A stretch of DNA of 64,000 bases from Saprospiraceae bacterium (GTDB lineage: Bacteria > Bacteroidota > Bacteroidia > Chitinophagales > Saprospiraceae), in NCBI GenBank assembly GCA_013214355.1, contig JABSSL010000096.1, forward strand, positions 1-64,000, written 5' to 3'. The first letter of the stretch is position 1; each line of letters begins with the position of its first letter. The position numbers were made by a program, and so were the translations under genes. The notes under the pieces are model-generated. The model did not search any database. It was not told where the DNA came from and was given only the letters and a program-made list of their open reading frames with translations. Positions 8,673 through 18,872 of this stretch are shown here, in pieces.

Positions 8673-10592
8673 TTATCCGTCCCAGTTTAAGTTAGAATTG
8701 ATTTCATCTTGTGGAACCGGCAGGTAACCATGTAGGTCGATATTAAAGTTTTGTGATCCCCTTAGATGATCTCTCAAATGTGCCTCCTTGACTCGGCGAT
8801 TATTGTTTGCCTGAAGATTGTTGGGGAACCTAAAAGGGTAGGGGGGAACGTTGGGATCCGAATAGGAGGGGACTACTCCATTTGGCATCACAAAACATCG
8901 CCACCTGTTTGGGTTTTTACCCATAGAGTTGTTTTTGAAGTGCCAAGCATCGTACTGAAAGGAAGCGAGATAATCCAAGCGTTCCTTCCATACACCCCAT
9001 CGCCTAAGGTCAATAGTTCTATCATCCTCCAGCGATAATTCCAGTGGTTTTTCAGTGTATCTTAAATGCTCCATTAAGTTGGATAAATTGACCGATTCCG
9101 CTCCATTCGATGGATCAAGGTCAATATCGTCCATGTAGGTAGTCGTTTCATTAACGAACTCCGCACTAGCCTCGGATTCTTTACCTAAGAGGATAAGATG
9201 AGAACGCTTTCTGATTCTATTGATGTACCGCAGCGCTTCGGACAGGTCTCCCTTTTCAATCATGCATTCTGCATACAATAGATATACTTCTGCCAAACGA
9301 ATAATGGGTATATTGATCTCAGATCGATTATCCGTATCTGCCGTTTCCAATTCGCCAATTCCTCCATTATTGGTATTCCATCCGGTGAATTTTTTGATGA
9401 AATTGGGGAATTGTCTGGCGTGTGTGGAGGCGGTCGTTGCTCTTCCGTATTCGGCCATTTCAACACCATACATTTTACCGTCTCTATCATCCACGGAGGA
9501 CATCGAGTTGTCCATACGAAGGCTGTACATTCTCAATACGTTGGTCTGAACACTATCCAAGTTCCCATTCGCTAAATATATATTCCTATCTACATAATTA
9601 GCCGGGTCACGAGGGTCTGGCCTTTCTGCTCGGTATTTAAGGGTTAGCCAGGTACTGAATTGCACGACATTACCATCATTCAATCTATGAGATAGCCTTT
9701 GCGACAGGTTCTGCTCGTCTTGGCCCAAGGGATTAGCATCATAGGAATAATTGATTTCAAAAATTGACTCTGAGCTAAATTCGGCTATCCCCGTAAGGAT
9801 TTCGGCTGCGTCCTCTACTAGTGCATAATCATAATTATCGATGACGTTCTTGAGGTATACCTCTGCAGTGGTAAAATCATTTTCATTTATATAGCTCTTA
9901 GCCAACAAGGCTTCACAAAAGCCTCCAGTAACTCTACCCAGGTTGCCACCCCCAACCTCTGTCTGCCAATCGTTATAGGTACCCGGCAAATTATCCATAC
10001 CGAACTGAAGATCTGCCCGGTAGAAATCCAAGACTAATTCTGCCGGGGAAAAGGTCAATTGAAAATCCTCGAAGTCTACCGGCACCGCATCAAAAAGGGG
10101 TAAGGAGCCCTGATTATACGAATGATGCAACACGTAGTAGAAATAGCCTCTTAATGCTCTAGCCTGCGCTATGATCAGCGTAGCGGTTTGTCTAGCATCA
10201 TCTGAGGTGAAAGTCGACTCTAGGTTCTTATAGGCATCAATGACCTGATTCGCCCGGAATATACCACGGAAGCAAGCATCCCATTTGTTTTGGACTTCGT
10301 TCGTTGTTAAATCAAAAGTCATGTCATAGATGGGATTACCTACCGATCGTTGTCGTTGAACGTAGGGTACCGCAATATCTGTCCGGTTGTAGTCCCATTC
10401 TATGGCAAGAATATTTTCGTTTCGTAAGGAAGCATAAACGGTATTTAAACCGCTATTTAGATCTCCCGTATTCTGCCAATACGTATCGAGTGTGAGTGCA
10501 TTTGGATTAACTTGATCTAGTTCATCGGAGCAAGCTAGCAAAGCAAATGCCAGAAAAAATAGAGCTGTAGTTCTTATATGTATCTTCTTCAT
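8673..10592 (-). CDS. susD: RagB/SusD family glycan-binding lipoprotein
   Basis: A 639-residue outer-membrane lipoprotein that, with SusC, captures oligosaccharides at the cell surface. The signal peptide ends at lipobox LLAC (MKKIHIRTTALFF start). The N-terminal half shows the helical TPR-like pattern of SusD proteins, including the region around ARALRGYFYYVLHHSYNQG. The C-terminal half has the familiar RLAEVYLLYAECMIEKGD segment and the closing LPVPQDEIN motif. It is 64 bases downstream of SusC on the same strand, so the two are almost surely co-transcribed. At 639 residues it is longer than many family members (about 500-600). The ligand is not deducible by eye. Confidence 0.95.
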   Translation of the reverse strand: MKKIHIRTTALFFLAFALLACSDELDQVNPNALTLDTYWQNTGDLNSGLNTVYASLRNENILAIEWDYNRTDIAVPYVQRQRSVGNPIYDMTFDLTTNEVQNKWDACFRGIFRANQVIDAYKNLESTFTSDDARQTATLIIAQARALRGYFYYVLHHSYNQGSLPLFDAVPVDFEDFQLTFSPAELVLDFYRADLQFGMDNLPGTYNDWQTEVGGGNLGRVTGGFCEALLAKSYINENDFTTAEVYLKNVIDNYDYALVEDAAEILTGIAEFSSESIFEINYSYDANPLGQDEQNLSQRLSHRLNDGNVVQFSTWLTLKYRAERPDPRDPANYVDRNIYLANGNLDSVQTNVLRMYSLRMDNSMSSVDDRDGKMYGVEMAEYGRATTASTHARQFPNFIKKFTGWNTNNGGIGELETADTDNRSEINIPIIRLAEVYLLYAECMIEKGDLSEALRYINRIRKRSHLILLGKESEASAEFVNETTTYMDDIDLDPSNGAESVNLSNLMEHLRYTEKPLELSLEDDRTIDLRRWGVWKERLDYLASFQYDAWHFKNNSMGKNPNRWRCFVMPNGVVPSYSDPNVPPYPFRFPNNLQANNNRRVKEAHLRDHLRGSQNFNIDLHGYLPVPQDEINSNLNWDG

Positions 10593-10656
10593 TTTTGTTG
10601 TTTTTGAATTGCAGTTTTGCCTTTTCCACGGTCTCTTTCAAGCCAAGGAACTACAA

Positions 10657-13600
10657 TTAAAATTGAATTTGTATACCACCTTTATACTGTGCGGTGATGG
10701 GATAATTGCCTGCGTCAATACCACGGGTACTTAGGCCATTCCCTCCTACTTCTGGATCAAAGCCAGTATACTCTGTCAAGGTCAACACGTTTTGGGCTTG
10801 CACATAAATTCTCAATTTCTGCATCCCCAACACGTTCATAGTTGCGCTTGGTAGGGTGTAACCTAGAGAGACATTCCTAAGTCTGACAAAGTCCCCATTT
10901 TCCAAAAAGTAATCTGATGCCCCTCGGTAGGATTTAGTACCACTACCGTCATACCATGGAATCTGTGATTTCGTATTATTCTCCGTCCAGGAGTAAAATA
11001 GGTCACTATGTACCCCTGCCTGATAAGCGTAGGCCTTGCTTCCATTCATTACCATGGCACCAAAAGAGCCATACCACTGCATAGAGAAATCCAAGCCTCG
11101 ATAGTTCATAGACAAGTTCAAACCGGTTTCGAAGTCTGGCGTACCACTACCTGCATACCTTCTGTCATTATCATCCAATTTACCATCCCCATTCTGATCC
11201 ACGTACATGAGTTCCCCCAACTTAGCGCTAGGGTCCAATTCGAGATAAGCATCCAGCTCCTCTTGGGTATTGATAATGCCCGCAGTCTCTCGTAAGAAGA
11301 AAGCCCCAGCTTCATATCCTTCCGTAATGACCGTCACGATCTCTCTAGTACCAAAATCAGAGATAAAACCCCTGTCCAGATAGATGATCGGGTTGTTTTC
11401 ACTCGTTCTTGTAACTACGTTGTTATTTTTGGTGAACGTACCGGAAATATTCCAGCTAAAATCGCTACGTGCTCGGTGCCGATAATTAAAGCCTAGCTCT
11501 ATTCCGGAGTTCTCCATATTCCCTACATTGAATACCGTACTACGGTTACCTCCAGACACACCGGTGGAAGGAGGATTGACGATCTGGTACAAGAGATCTC
11601 GTTTTTCATTCTTATACAGATCAGCCGTAATGATCAATTGATCATCAAACATTCCGATATCCAATCCTATATTTTGCCCGATATTCGTTTCCCACTTTAA
11701 TCCCTGATTGGCATAGGCTTGTTGGGTAGTCCCCAAAGCCCCTTGTTCACTTGTAGGATTGAGCACATCACCAGACGGGTTATTGCTGCCGAACACATAA
11801 TCTACCCCAGGTTCTACCACGGCTTGGTTGCTATAAGTTGCGAAGCGGTCATTACCTGTAGTACCATAACTAGCTCTTATCTTGAAGGAATTGACTACCT
11901 CTTCCACCGGTTCCCAAAATTTCTCTTCGGATACATTCCATCCTGCAGATACAGAAGGGAATAAGCCCCAGCGATTACCTTCACTAAATTGCGAAGAACC
12001 ATCATATCTCACACTGGCACTAAACAAGTACTTACGGTCGTAATCGTATCGTATTCTACCTAGATTTCCCAATAGAACTCGGGTGAAATCAAATCCTCCT
12101 GATTCTATATCCCAAAGCAATTCGTAATTGTCTAGAGAAGTAATGGCTGGATTCAAGTTGTTTCGTACCTCCAGGGAAATGCGCTCATTGGTTGATTTCT
12201 CGAAGGATGTCATGGCCAATAGATTGATACCATGCTTTCCAAATCTTTTGTTGTAGTTAGCAAAGACCTCTGAGGTGAGTTTGGATCTCGTAATGTCGGT
12301 CTGGGTCTGAGAAGTAATGTTATTGGGGTTGGTAATCAAGCGACCTTCTGTGTTGTAGATATCATACCTAGGCACTGTTCTCACCCATTTTTCATCCCCA
12401 TATTGGGCACCAAATCTACCGGTTATCTTAAGGGATTTGATCGGGCTAAAATCTATGGCTACATTCCCAATATTACTATTTCCACCTCTCAATTCGGTGG
12501 TTTTGATACTCCTTAGCGCATTGGCCAACCTCCTGGCCTCATTCAATTGCCAGTCGACCGTAGGGTCATCTAAGCTTACGGCAGAGATATTTGTTATGGA
12601 AGTTTCATCGATACTCACTGCTGGTTTAAACTGTTCATACACGCGTATTCTATTCATCATCCCACCCCATGGTCTGCGCTGATCTTCTCTTCTAGAAGTT
12701 AAACCGGTGGTAACTTTCCATTTGCCTTTTGTGAAGGTCGTATTTGCTCGTAAGTTCAATCGGGTAAAGTCGGAGTTGTAAAAGGATCCTTCCTGCTCAA
12801 AGTAGTTAGCTGTAAAATTATAGGTCAGCCCCTGATTGCCGCCAGCGACACGTACCAGGTGGTTCTGAATCGGAGCATTATCATTCAATAGTACCTGCCC
12901 AATGTCTGTGTTATTGGTGAAATAGCTAGGGTTTCTGTGGATATCGCCATTCACCCCTCCTTGGGGCTTATCAGTATTGATGGAATTTCTCAACAGATGG
13001 AGATAGGAATATTCCTCTTTGGTCATATTATTGAACTCCGAAGTGATATTTTGGATACCATACTCCGATTCAGCTGAAATACTCATCTCTCCAAGCTTTC
13101 CTTGCTTGGTCGTGATTAGAATAACACCCCCGGCACCTCTCGTACCGTAGATGGAAGCGGAGGCATCATCTTTTAGTACATCCACAGATGCAATTTCACT
13201 GATACTGAGCTGTGGATCCGAATCAAAAGGGATACCATCTACTACGTACAATGGTCCACTCTGTCCTTCAATCAGTGAACTAAAGCCACGAATCAAGATA
13301 TTGGCCTCCTCACCCGGCGCACCGGAACTTGAGGTGACATTCACACCCGCTATTTGGCCTTGCAGCGCTGATCCAAGATCCGAGGTCGTCATTTTCGTTA
13401 AAACATCAGATTTAATGGTCGAAACAGCCCCGGTGACCTCCCTTTTCTGTTGGGTACCGTAACCAATTACCACCACTTCTTCTAGCACTTTACCGTCTTC
13501 CTCCATTGTCACATTGATGAAGGATTGCTCTCCAATTTCAACGATTTGTTCAGCGTAACCTAAATACCGGAAGACTAACTTGTCTGTGCTCGATACTTCT

Positions 13601-13809
13601 ATTTCGAAATTACCTTCCAGATCACTTATTGTACCTGTGGTTGTACCTGCCACATGGATCGTTACACCAAGCAGTGGAGCACCCTCATCAGATACTGTTC
13701 CTTTAATGGTTCTTGTTTGTGCTTCCATAAAGTTGAAGCTCAACAAGCAAAAAATTGAGCTAATGAAAATCTTCGATTTCCAATTGAAAAGTATATTTAC
13801 TTTCATCAT
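10657..13809 (-). CDS. susC: SusC/RagA family TonB-dependent transporter
   Basis: A 1050-residue outer-membrane importer that moves oligosaccharides into the periplasm using TonB energy. After a signal peptide (ends MEAQ near residue 31) comes a carboxypeptidase-regulatory-like domain at about 34-105 (IKGTVSDEGAPLLGV). The SusC hallmark VVVIGYGTQQKREVTGA follows at about 112-128, then the plug domain (LYVVDGIPF, DDASASIYGTRGAGGVI). The rest is a 22-strand barrel that closes in IQIQF. It opens the susCDE-like operon and faces away from the regulator gene. No FecR or anti-sigma gene is present, so control probably falls to the hybrid sensor immediately upstream. Confidence 0.96.
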   Translation of the reverse strand: MMKVNILFNWKSKIFISSIFCLLSFNFMEAQTRTIKGTVSDEGAPLLGVTIHVAGTTTGTISDLEGNFEIEVSSTDKLVFRYLGYAEQIVEIGEQSFINVTMEEDGKVLEEVVVIGYGTQQKREVTGAVSTIKSDVLTKMTTSDLGSALQGQIAGVNVTSSSGAPGEEANILIRGFSSLIEGQSGPLYVVDGIPFDSDPQLSISEIASVDVLKDDASASIYGTRGAGGVILITTKQGKLGEMSISAESEYGIQNITSEFNNMTKEEYSYLHLLRNSINTDKPQGGVNGDIHRNPSYFTNNTDIGQVLLNDNAPIQNHLVRVAGGNQGLTYNFTANYFEQEGSFYNSDFTRLNLRANTTFTKGKWKVTTGLTSRREDQRRPWGGMMNRIRVYEQFKPAVSIDETSITNISAVSLDDPTVDWQLNEARRLANALRSIKTTELRGGNSNIGNVAIDFSPIKSLKITGRFGAQYGDEKWVRTVPRYDIYNTEGRLITNPNNITSQTQTDITRSKLTSEVFANYNKRFGKHGINLLAMTSFEKSTNERISLEVRNNLNPAITSLDNYELLWDIESGGFDFTRVLLGNLGRIRYDYDRKYLFSASVRYDGSSQFSEGNRWGLFPSVSAGWNVSEEKFWEPVEEVVNSFKIRASYGTTGNDRFATYSNQAVVEPGVDYVFGSNNPSGDVLNPTSEQGALGTTQQAYANQGLKWETNIGQNIGLDIGMFDDQLIITADLYKNEKRDLLYQIVNPPSTGVSGGNRSTVFNVGNMENSGIELGFNYRHRARSDFSWNISGTFTKNNNVVTRTSENNPIIYLDRGFISDFGTREIVTVITEGYEAGAFFLRETAGIINTQEELDAYLELDPSAKLGELMYVDQNGDGKLDDNDRRYAGSGTPDFETGLNLSMNYRGLDFSMQWYGSFGAMVMNGSKAYAYQAGVHSDLFYSWTENNTKSQIPWYDGSGTKSYRGASDYFLENGDFVRLRNVSLGYTLPSATMNVLGMQKLRIYVQAQNVLTLTEYTGFDPEVGGNGLSTRGIDAGNYPITAQYKGGIQIQF

Positions 13810-14243
13810 ACTAACATCATTTTAAGCTGCGAGTTAAGTTGAATATTCTATTGTGTATTGATAGCAGTAGAGGGCCACAAGGAGCCCACATGGCTTGAGG
13901 TCAACGTCCAAACCAAGCATTGCTCTTATGGTGGCCGATTTTACACTTTGATCTAAATCAGCTGGATTTTTATGATGGTATAAGCGAAAACAGTAAGGTT
14001 AGGCCCTGCCAGCAAACATCAAGGAAAGATGCCGTGGTTAAGGCCTTATAAAGGTAGGTTAGAGGGAAAACCGACAGCAACACATTTATCTGTTTTTTGG
14101 ACACAAATCGTTTTTTCCCAATAAAATCTCGAAAATTAACTCAAAAACAGAATATTACACCTACAGAACCCCTCCTAAGCTAAAATTTATCGATGTAGCT
14201 GAATTTGACCAACTAGGCTAGTGGGGCGAGTGCTTTCTCAAGC
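13810..14243. other. Intergenic region between the regulator gene and susC
   Basis: This 434-base gap should contain the susC promoter, because both flanking genes are read on the minus strand. I found no good TAnnTTTG element on that strand and no long inverted repeat. The only symmetry seen is the 8-base palindrome AAGGCCTT near 14040. The end of the regulator gene lies at its right edge without a clear terminator hairpin. Confidence 0.4.
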
Positions 14244-17200
14244 CTAAATCTCTTCTGGCTTCATCGTCTTTTGTTGTCGCAGGTATTCGCTAGGAATAAC
14301 CCCAAATTGTCTCTTGAAACATTTTGAAAAATAGGAGGCTGAATTAAATCCAGTCATAAACATAATCTCCTTAATGGTATAGTCACTTTTTTCGAGTAAC
14401 TGGATAGCTCTCTTCAAGCGGATAGTTCGGATGAATTCACTGCAAGTTTGTCCCGTGAGTCCCTTTAACTTAAGATAGAATTTGCTGCGGCTAAGGTGCA
14501 TCTCCTTGATTAAGGCCTCCACGTTAAACTCTGAATCTGACATATGATCTTCTACCAGGGAGACTGCCCGCTGCAAAAAATCTTCATCCAAGGAGGTAAC
14601 GGTTACCTCCTCAGGCTGCAGCAGGATTTCTTGTCGGAAACGCTTCTTCATCCGCTCTTTTTGCGCGTAAATATTCAGCAGTTGTGCTCTTAGGATGTCC
14701 AGATTAAAGGGCTTCGGGACATAGGCATCAGCTCCAGTACGGCGGCCTTCTAGTTCATCTTCGTCCGCAGACTTTGCCGTAAGTAATACGACAGGAATGT
14801 GACTGGTCAGTGGATGTGATTTCAAAGATCTACATAACTCAATTCCATTCATGCGAGGCATCATAACATCGCTTACAATGATATCAGGTAAAGAGGACAG
14901 AGCAATCTCGTTGGCCTGTTCTCCGTCCTCAGCTAAAATCACTCGAAAATCCCCCTGAAGCCCTTCCTTGATAAAGCGTCGAATATCAGCATGATCGTCG
15001 ACAAAAAGCAGGGTGGGTAGTTCCTGATCCTGATCCGTATTCGCTGGAAAGACTTGGTCCATTAGGCCATCAAGCTCTGCCTCAGGGTAGTTAAGCTCAT
15101 TTTCTTCAATCAAATACTGCTCTACTTTCTCCTGCTTGATTTCTGCCTTTAAATACGCTCCTTTATCCTTAGGGAATTGAATGGTGAAGCAAGCTCCATT
15201 CCCTTTGCTACTTTCAACGGTAATGGTTCCTAGATGAAGTTCCACCAGACTTTTGGTATAGGCTAGCCCTATACCCGCACCGTCTTTATTTTGCTCACCG
15301 GAACCCTCTTTATAGAAGCGGTCGAATATTTTCTTGAGTTGGTTCCTTGAGATACCAATCCCATTATCTCGCACGGAGATTTCTAGGAATTTCTCTTCCC
15401 GACCTTTTTCGCGCACCTCCATCTTAATGTATCCGCCGGATGGAGTGAATTTAAAAGCATTAGAAAGTAAGTTGTAGATAACCTTTTCTAACACATCTCT
15501 ATCTAGGTAAGAATAGATTTCGTCCGCAGGTTGTACAAGCTGAAGGGCAATCTTTTCCTTGCTAGCTAAGAACTGGAAGGGCTGGGTCACCGTTTGCAAG
15601 AAATCAAAAACATTGGCTCGATCTACTTGCAAGTTCATGCTACCCTGGTCCAATTTTCGGAAGTCTAACAGTTGGTTGACTAAGCGCAACAGATACTTGG
15701 CATTCTGATACATGTAGCGATATTGCTGTTGCAGGTTTTCCGTGCTCAGTGTCTTCCCTTTCTTCAGTATTAGCTCCAACGGAGAAATAATTAGGGTTAG
15801 CGGCGTGCGAAACTCGTGAGAGATATTGGTGAAGAATCGCAATTTCATCTGATTCAATTCTTCCAGTTTCTCTCGTTCCAAATGCTGCAAGGTAAGCTGG
15901 TGTTTTTCGTGTATACCGATGATTGTATACCTACGGAATAACCATAAGGCTATAATGATCAAGGCTGCATATAAGAAATATGCAGGCCATGACAGCCAGA
16001 ATGGGGGAGTAATCACGATCTGCATGCTAGCGGGCACTTCCGCCCAAACTCCATCGGAATTAGAGGCCCTTACCTTCAGAGTGTAGTCTCCATGTCGAAG
16101 ATTGGTGAAAGTCGCGTAGCGTTTATCAGCACTCACTTCAATCCAGTCACTATGATACCCTTCCAGGCGATAGGCATATTTGTTCTTCGCTGGATCGGCG
16201 TAATGCAGGGCTGCGAACTCCAAAGAAAAATCATTCTGCCCATATTGTAATACAATCTTCTTGGTAGTAGAGATGGACTCACTTAAAATGTTTTGGTCCT
16301 TGTTCCCTTCATTGGGCAGTACTTCCTGGTTGTGCACCATGAGTTTAGTAAAAACCACCTTCGGAAAGGTGTCATTCTTCTGAATGCTTTCTGGTGAGAA
16401 AATATTAAACCCATTTACCCCACCAAAAATCATAGTACCATCAGCTCTCTTCAGTTTAGCACCCTCGAAAAATTCAGCAGATTGCAGGCCATCAGTTGTA
16501 GAATAAGAAATGAACTGTTCCTTGATCGGGTCGAATTTTGCTAAGCCGCGATTACCCGTTAACCAAAGGTTTCCTATATCATCTTCTAAGATTCCCTTCA
16601 CCGTATTATTGGGTAACCCATCCTTTTCTTGATATCTTTTAAAATAGGGCTGTTGTCGACTATTATAGGACAGTCGGTTTAGTCCACCACCAAAGGTGCC
16701 AATCCAAAGATCACCAGAATAACTTTCTACTATGTCAAGGATATAATTATGACTTAAACTAGTGGTATCAGCCAAGTCATTTTGGAACAAGCTAAACTGC
16801 GGTTGGTCTACCTTTGTCTGATCTGCCTCCAGCAGGTGTAATCCATCCCCCGTGCCGACCCAGATATTCCCGATATGATCTTCGTAGATAACCCGAACGA
16901 TATTATTGACAAGACCTGAATTAGAGCTATCAAATACATCTTTCTGATAGTTGCCATTTTCATCAGGCATCCAACGCCACAGCCCCTTGTTGTATGTTCC
17001 AAGCCACAGCACTCCCCCTCGGTCTTGCAGAATGGAAAATACCGGCCCTCGAAACCCCTGGACTGGCTTTGGTTCTTCTATTTGGTCCTCTGTAATGATG
17101 ATTCGCTGTAGAGTAGACCTATCTTCAGAACCGACATAGATGACTTTCTTGCCATCTGGCTCTTTGACTTCTGCCAAGGCAAATACGCGGGCCGAGCTTT

Positions 17201-18419
17201 GGATAGATTCGAAGGAGGAAAAATCACCGATTTCGTGCCCAATAGGATGTCTAAATAGACCGCCACCTTCAGTTCCTACCCAAAAATTCCCATAGCTATC
17301 TTCCAATATGGAACGTATCTCGCTGTAGCGCTTACCATTATTGAGCAACTTGTTCCCATGGTGGAAAAAAGGCTTCCTTTTAGGGTCAAACTTATTTAGT
17401 CCACCACCGACCGTGCCTACCCAAATGATCCCTGTCTGATCTATCAGTAGGGACTTAACGACATTCTTATTGAGACTATATGGATTATCAGGTTCGGAAT
17501 TATATACTTTCTTGAGTTGCGGTGCTTGCCCTCTTCCCGGCAGATGAAACTGTATTAAGCCCTGATAAGTTCCTGCCCAAAGGTGACTTTGGCCTTCAAC
17601 AATCAGAGCCCGCGGGGAGAAGGTGCTAAATTTTTTAAAGGTGGGGTTAAAGCCAGATTGTGTTTGATAGAAAAGTCCCACATTTGTACCTAATATCAAG
17701 CGGCCAAACTGGTCTACTTTCAAAGATCTAATGTTTTCAGATCTTCCCGTACTAAGTTTAATTTGTTGAAAATCCCACCGACCGTTCTGGTCATCTATTT
17801 TACTCCTATAAAGCCCTCTGTTGCTACCCACCCAGATATGCCCCTCATTATCCTGAATGAAACTGTTGATGGCAGGCTGTTTTACGGTGGTGGTAATTTT
17901 TACCCGTACTACCTGGAAATCGGATCCATCTTCTTGTTCAGGTAGGATTACATTTACGCCATTAATGGTGCCTATCCAAATTCTGCCCGCTTGATCCGTA
18001 TATAGACTCGTTATATGATCATGCGAAAGGCTATTGTCGCTTTGAGAATCATGCCGTAAATACTTAAATGTTTCTGTTTGTGGGTTAAATTGGTTCAAGC
18101 CCGAGCCTGTAGTGCCAATCCAGATGTTTCCTTCATTGTCCCCGGTGATAGCGTGGATGAGATTGCTGTTAATCGTTTGTAGTACTTCTGGGTCGGGGCT
18201 GAAGATCGAAAAGTTGTATCCATCGTAGCGGTTTAATCCATCATTCGTACCAATCCACATAAAGCCTCTACTATCTTGATAAATACTATTGATCACATTT
18301 TCAGACAGGCCCTGTTCGGATGTGATATGCTCAAAACGGATTTGACCATCTTGGCTATAGCTTGCATTGAATAAGAGTAGTCCTAGTAGAACTATACATG
18401 GTTGTTGAAGGCATCTCAT
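14244..18419 (-). CDS. Hybrid two-component system sensor/regulator (HTCS)
   Basis: A 1391-residue one-protein signalling system that senses an oligosaccharide in the periplasm and controls the adjacent locus. After a signal peptide (ends ASYSQ) about 750 residues carry repeated propeller motifs (GFMWIGTNDGLNRYDG, GNIWIGTTGSGLNQF, GIIWVGTVGGGLNKF), followed by a Y_Y_Y-type beta domain. One transmembrane helix lies near residues 800-825. The histidine kinase core has NISHEFRTPLT with H868 and an ATP-binding domain (NLLSNAFKFTP, DNGIGI). A receiver domain has phospho-acceptor D1184 in IIVSDVMMP. An AraC helix-turn-helix closes the protein (residues about 1285-1385). All catalytic residues appear intact. 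Its position beside susC and opposite the GH29 gene marks it as the local regulator. Confidence 0.95.
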   Translation of the reverse strand: MRCLQQPCIVLLGLLLFNASYSQDGQIRFEHITSEQGLSENVINSIYQDSRGFMWIGTNDGLNRYDGYNFSIFSPDPEVLQTINSNLIHAITGDNEGNIWIGTTGSGLNQFNPQTETFKYLRHDSQSDNSLSHDHITSLYTDQAGRIWIGTINGVNVILPEQEDGSDFQVVRVKITTTVKQPAINSFIQDNEGHIWVGSNRGLYRSKIDDQNGRWDFQQIKLSTGRSENIRSLKVDQFGRLILGTNVGLFYQTQSGFNPTFKKFSTFSPRALIVEGQSHLWAGTYQGLIQFHLPGRGQAPQLKKVYNSEPDNPYSLNKNVVKSLLIDQTGIIWVGTVGGGLNKFDPKRKPFFHHGNKLLNNGKRYSEIRSILEDSYGNFWVGTEGGGLFRHPIGHEIGDFSSFESIQSSARVFALAEVKEPDGKKVIYVGSEDRSTLQRIIITEDQIEEPKPVQGFRGPVFSILQDRGGVLWLGTYNKGLWRWMPDENGNYQKDVFDSSNSGLVNNIVRVIYEDHIGNIWVGTGDGLHLLEADQTKVDQPQFSLFQNDLADTTSLSHNYILDIVESYSGDLWIGTFGGGLNRLSYNSRQQPYFKRYQEKDGLPNNTVKGILEDDIGNLWLTGNRGLAKFDPIKEQFISYSTTDGLQSAEFFEGAKLKRADGTMIFGGVNGFNIFSPESIQKNDTFPKVVFTKLMVHNQEVLPNEGNKDQNILSESISTTKKIVLQYGQNDFSLEFAALHYADPAKNKYAYRLEGYHSDWIEVSADKRYATFTNLRHGDYTLKVRASNSDGVWAEVPASMQIVITPPFWLSWPAYFLYAALIIIALWLFRRYTIIGIHEKHQLTLQHLEREKLEELNQMKLRFFTNISHEFRTPLTLIISPLELILKKGKTLSTENLQQQYRYMYQNAKYLLRLVNQLLDFRKLDQGSMNLQVDRANVFDFLQTVTQPFQFLASKEKIALQLVQPADEIYSYLDRDVLEKVIYNLLSNAFKFTPSGGYIKMEVREKGREEKFLEISVRDNGIGISRNQLKKIFDRFYKEGSGEQNKDGAGIGLAYTKSLVELHLGTITVESSKGNGACFTIQFPKDKGAYLKAEIKQEKVEQYLIEENELNYPEAELDGLMDQVFPANTDQDQELPTLLFVDDHADIRRFIKEGLQGDFRVILAEDGEQANEIALSSLPDIIVSDVMMPRMNGIELCRSLKSHPLTSHIPVVLLTAKSADEDELEGRRTGADAYVPKPFNLDILRAQLLNIYAQKERMKKRFRQEILLQPEEVTVTSLDEDFLQRAVSLVEDHMSDSEFNVEALIKEMHLSRSKFYLKLKGLTGQTCSEFIRTIRLKRAIQLLEKSDYTIKEIMFMTGFNSASYFSKCFKRQFGVIPSEYLRQQKTMKPEEI

Positions 18420-18872
18420 CTTACTAATATCGCGATAATATTGTGGTTGCAGTTATAAATGATAGGGAAAGCATTTTGAGTGAAAGACAGTAGAATATCC
18501 CAATAAATGATGGGCTACCCGTGATCCCGCCCACCCAAACTTCCACTTATTAGACAAATTTATCTAGGCATTCAATTGATTATGAAGCACTTCATTAGAT
18601 CAGCAACAGCGCACAAGCACTATTCTTCGAAATTCATTACAAGGGACTAAATAGGTAGTGTGTGCTCCTCTAGAGAAAGAAAATTAACGATATGTTTCCC
18701 TTATTAACCTATTCGTTTTGTCTTTTCTTTTTGAATTACCTCACTTTTATGATCCAGCCTGGGTGAACAGAATTTGGAATCCTAGAATTCATCATCGATC
18801 CAGATCAAAACCTATGCTGGTGATTATTTGACTTTTTCGGCAGTATCCAACAATTCATCAAACCAACTACCT
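18420..18872. other. Divergent intergenic region between the HTCS and GH29 genes
   Basis: The two genes start in opposite directions, so promoters for both should lie in these 453 bases. A perfect minus-strand TAnnTTTG match occurs at 18555-18562, 136 bases before the regulator start, without a clear -33 TTG. No matching plus-strand element was found for the GH29 gene. I saw no long inverted repeat that could be taken as a binding site for the regulator. Confidence 0.4.
18555..18562 (-). promoter_or_regulatory. Candidate -7 promoter element for the HTCS gene
   Basis: The minus strand reads TAAATTTG, a full match to the Bacteroidota -7 consensus TAnnTTTG. No convincing -33 TTG lies at the usual spacing, so it could be a chance match in AT-rich sequence. 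Confidence 0.25.
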